A stretch of DNA of 6,888 nt from DATKEG01 sp035544515 (GTDB taxonomy: Bacteria > Acidobacteriota > Vicinamibacteria > Fen-336). The DNA is taken from assembly GCA_035544515.1 (NCBI GenBank), contig DATKEG010000056.1, positions 1 through 6,888 of the forward strand, written 5' to 3'. Under the pieces are notes generated by a model. The model worked only from the letters and a program-made list of their open reading frames with translations. It searched no databases and was not told where the DNA came from. Positions 5,558-6,888 of this stretch are shown one piece after another. The translations under genes were made by a program, and so were the position numbers. How positions within the stretch are numbered: position 1 is the first letter of the stretch; each line of letters starts with the position of its first letter.

Positions 5558-6262
5558 TCAGGCCTCTTCGATGAAGACGGTCAGGACCGGACTCTTCCCG
5601 TCGGTGAACTCCACGCGGTCTCCGGGGACGACGGGGACGCGACCGCTGGCGCTGAGGGCGGGCCGCACCCGCTCTCCGTCCGCCTTCGCGACGATGAGCG
5701 CCTCGCGCTGGTCGAGCGCTTCCAGCTCCAGGCCGGCGGCCGAGCGGTGCAGGCGGGCCGCGCGGCGGCTGATCGCGCGCTCGTTCTCGCAGAGCACCAC
5801 GTCGTTGGCCACCTGCATCTCGTCGCCGTGCCAGTCGCCGCGGCCGAGCAGGTACTGCCTCCGCGCCGGCGGCAGGGTGATCGCGGCGCCGTCGCGGTCC
5901 CCCCCCTGGACGCGCAAACGGAAGCGGCGCAGGGGCGCCTCGCGCACCTCGATCGCGTTGCGCTCGCCCTGCTCCACGATGTAGCGCCGCACCGGCAACC
6001 CGTCCGGCCGCAGGCGCACCAGCTCGTTGAGCACGCGCGCCTCGACCTCGCGGTCGAAGTTGGGATCCTGGACGAAACGCTCGATGACCTGCACGCCGCC
6101 CTCGCCCACGCGGATGTGCACTTCGACCTCCGGGGGCAGCACCGGCAACCCGCGGTCGGCGTGGCGCGCCAGCGCCACGATGCCGTCGGTCACGCGCCGC
6201 AGCAGGTCGGGCTGCCCCAGCTCCACCTGCCTGACCCCGCCGATCAGTTCCTTGACACCCAT
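5558..6262 (-). CDS. FHA-domain protein with degenerate phosphothreonine site
   Basis: A 234-residue soluble protein with no signal peptide or membrane segment. The C-terminal part (about 114-232) has FHA features: a first strand RFRLRVQGG, then YLLGRG (137-142, G140 and R141), a strand NDVVL, ISRRAARL (164-171) and a closing strand PGDRVEF (213-219). The usual SRxHA motif reads SRRAA, so the conserved His is missing, and the later SxNG turn is not recognisable. The N-terminal part (about 1-108) has a helix followed by PPEVEVHIRV and a segment rich in acidic residues; its plan is similar to the DUF3662-type domain of the next gene, but I cannot claim homology. The ATG at 6262 has only a weak ribosome site (CTGGATTC before it), and the upstream frame holds no other start back to the preceding gene. 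It stands where fhaA/fhaB stand in the actinobacterial cluster. Function inferred: phospho-dependent or constitutive adaptor. Confidence 0.75.
   Translation of the reverse strand: MGVKELIGGVRQVELGQPDLLRRVTDGIVALARHADRGLPVLPPEVEVHIRVGEGGVQVIERFVQDPNFDREVEARVLNELVRLRPDGLPVRRYIVEQGERNAIEVREAPLRRFRLRVQGGDRDGAAITLPPARRQYLLGRGDWHGDEMQVANDVVLCENERAISRRAARLHRSAAGLELEALDQREALIVAKADGERVRPALSASGRVPVVPGDRVEFTDGKSPVLTVFIEEA
5563..5569 (-). promoter_or_regulatory. Shine-Dalgarno site of the DUF3662/FHA gene inside the preceding gene's end
   Basis: GAAGAGG encodes part of the last codons (E-E) of the upstream FHA gene and stands 8 bases before the GTG at 5554. It supports GTG as the start and implies co-translation of the two FHA proteins. 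Confidence 0.55.
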
Positions 6263-6328
6263 GAATCCAGGGTACCGCAGCTGGCGCGGTCGCGCGGGCC
6301 GTTTTCGCGAAGGCCGGGGCGCGTGCTG
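6263..6328. other. 66-base spacer between the truncated gene and the first FHA gene
   Basis: This is the longest gap within the minus-strand gene series upstream of 572. It holds an 8-bp perfect palindrome TTCGCGAA (6304-6311) and no recognisable -35/-10 pair or T-run. An internal promoter or an mRNA processing site is possible, but nothing here demonstrates it. Confidence 0.3.
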
Positions 6329-6888
6329 CTAGGGCAGGCGGCGGGCGCGGGAGGAGCCGCTGGTGTCCGCCGCGTCGCTGGCAAAGCGGCCCTGCAGGTC
6401 CGAGGCCTCGGGATCCAGGGACCACCGGATGGTGCCGCGGCTGGTGCGGGTGGCGCCGATCTCCGTGAAGTGCAGGACGACCTCGCCGTCTTCGATGCCG
6501 CCCGCCACGTCGATGGGCGTGCGCTGCTCCGGCGGCAGGGCCTGGCCGTTCTCGGCGACCTTCCGGCCCTGGCCGTAGACGCGGTCACCCTCCTGGAACA
6601 GCGTGACCTCGTAGTCCAGCCGCAACCCCTCGAACGGGCCGTGGCTCGTGGACTCCACCTCGTGCAGGACCTGCCAGCGGCCGCCCAGCGGCACGTGCTC
6701 CCGCTCCGCCGGCGGAGCCGGCTCGTCCGCGGGCTCCTCGACCGCCTCCACGGGCTCCGTCTCGGACACCGCCGGCACCACCACGGGGCGCGGGATCTCC
6801 GGTGTGGCGCTCGGCCGGGGCGCGGGCACCTCCCTGTCACCCGGGGGCGCGGTCGGCGTCGCGGCCGCGGTGGCGGCGGGCGAGGGCC
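6329..6888 (-). CDS. C-terminal part of a Pro/Ala-rich linker protein with a beta-rich terminal domain (5' end outside window)
   Basis: This frame is open from the window edge to a TAG at 6331-6329, giving 185 visible residues. The first 65 or so are a low-complexity linker of Pro, Ala, Glu and Val (for example PAPRPSATPEIPRP), typical of a stretch that spans the wall or periplasm. The rest (about 68-185) is an alternating polar/hydrophobic, Gly-containing domain that looks all-beta: RWQVLHEVES, LRLDYEVTLF, EGDRVYGQGRKV, GEVVLHFTEIG, TIRWSLDP and GRFASDAA. The overall plan recalls lipocalin-like or calycin-like ligand domains, but I do not recognise a named family. A GTG at 6829 exists but is not a likely start, since the linker continues upstream of it. 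Because it precedes fha and PP2C genes, it may be the sensor end of a Ser/Thr kinase; no kinase motif is visible, so that is only a hypothesis. Confidence 0.7.
   Translation of the reverse strand, partial: PSPAATAAATPTAPPGDREVPAPRPSATPEIPRPVVVPAVSETEPVEAVEEPADEPAPPAEREHVPLGGRWQVLHEVESTSHGPFEGLRLDYEVTLFQEGDRVYGQGRKVAENGQALPPEQRTPIDVAGGIEDGEVVLHFTEIGATRTSRGTIRWSLDPEASDLQGRFASDAADTSGSSRARRLP

Noticed and set aside
6829..6829. GTG at 6829 as the start of the truncated upstream gene
   Set aside because: The Pro/Ala-rich linker continues in frame to the window edge, and no ribosome site precedes the GTG, so the gene most likely begins beyond the window.
1..6888. CRISPR arrays, tRNA or rRNA genes, insertion sequences, attachment sites
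   Set aside because: I saw no regularly spaced repeats, cloverleaf or rRNA-like segments, transposase motifs or terminal inverted repeats in the window.

Overview
The window is GC-rich bacterial DNA (by eye near 70% G+C, with third codon positions almost all G or C in the central genes). Nearly everything is read from the minus strand. The core, 6262 down to 572, is a tightly packed operon with the gene order FHA protein, FHA protein, PP2C phosphatase, RodA/FtsW glycosyltransferase, class B penicillin-binding protein. This is the order of the actinobacterial cell-wall/signalling cluster fhaA-fhaB-pstP-rodA-pbpA(-pknA-pknB). Here rodA and pbpA are one continuous 1080-codon gene. The organism cannot be named from this window. 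A high-GC bacterium with Ser/Thr phospho-signalling tied to wall elongation is all that is safe; an actinobacterium or another high-GC phylum are both possible.

Layout in the direction of transcription (minus strand, high to low coordinates): (1) 6888-6329, the 3' part of a gene cut by the window edge, with a Pro/Ala-rich linker and a roughly 115-residue beta-rich C-terminal domain; it could be the extracytoplasmic end of a membrane kinase, but no kinase motif is in view. (2) 6262-5558, an FHA protein with a degenerate phosphothreonine site. (3) 5554-4721, a DUF3662-like (FhaA N-terminal type) plus FHA protein. (4) 4724-3822, a PP2C-family phosphatase with a C-terminal membrane anchor, started by TTG in a TTGA overlap with gene 3. 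(5) 3814-572, a SEDS-PBP fusion with about 13 membrane segments and an intact transpeptidase triad. (6) 571-150, a non-coding stretch with inverted repeats. (7) 149-1, the start of a separate gene for a secreted, cupin-like protein that runs off the window.

Functional reading (inference from family knowledge): the fused RodA-PBP would polymerise and cross-link peptidoglycan during elongation. The FHA proteins would sense threonine-phosphorylated partners, and the PP2C enzyme would reverse the phosphorylation. The kinase itself is not visible in the window. The most unusual features are the SEDS-PBP fusion and the two adjacent FHA domains that seem to have lost different parts of the phosphothreonine-binding signature.
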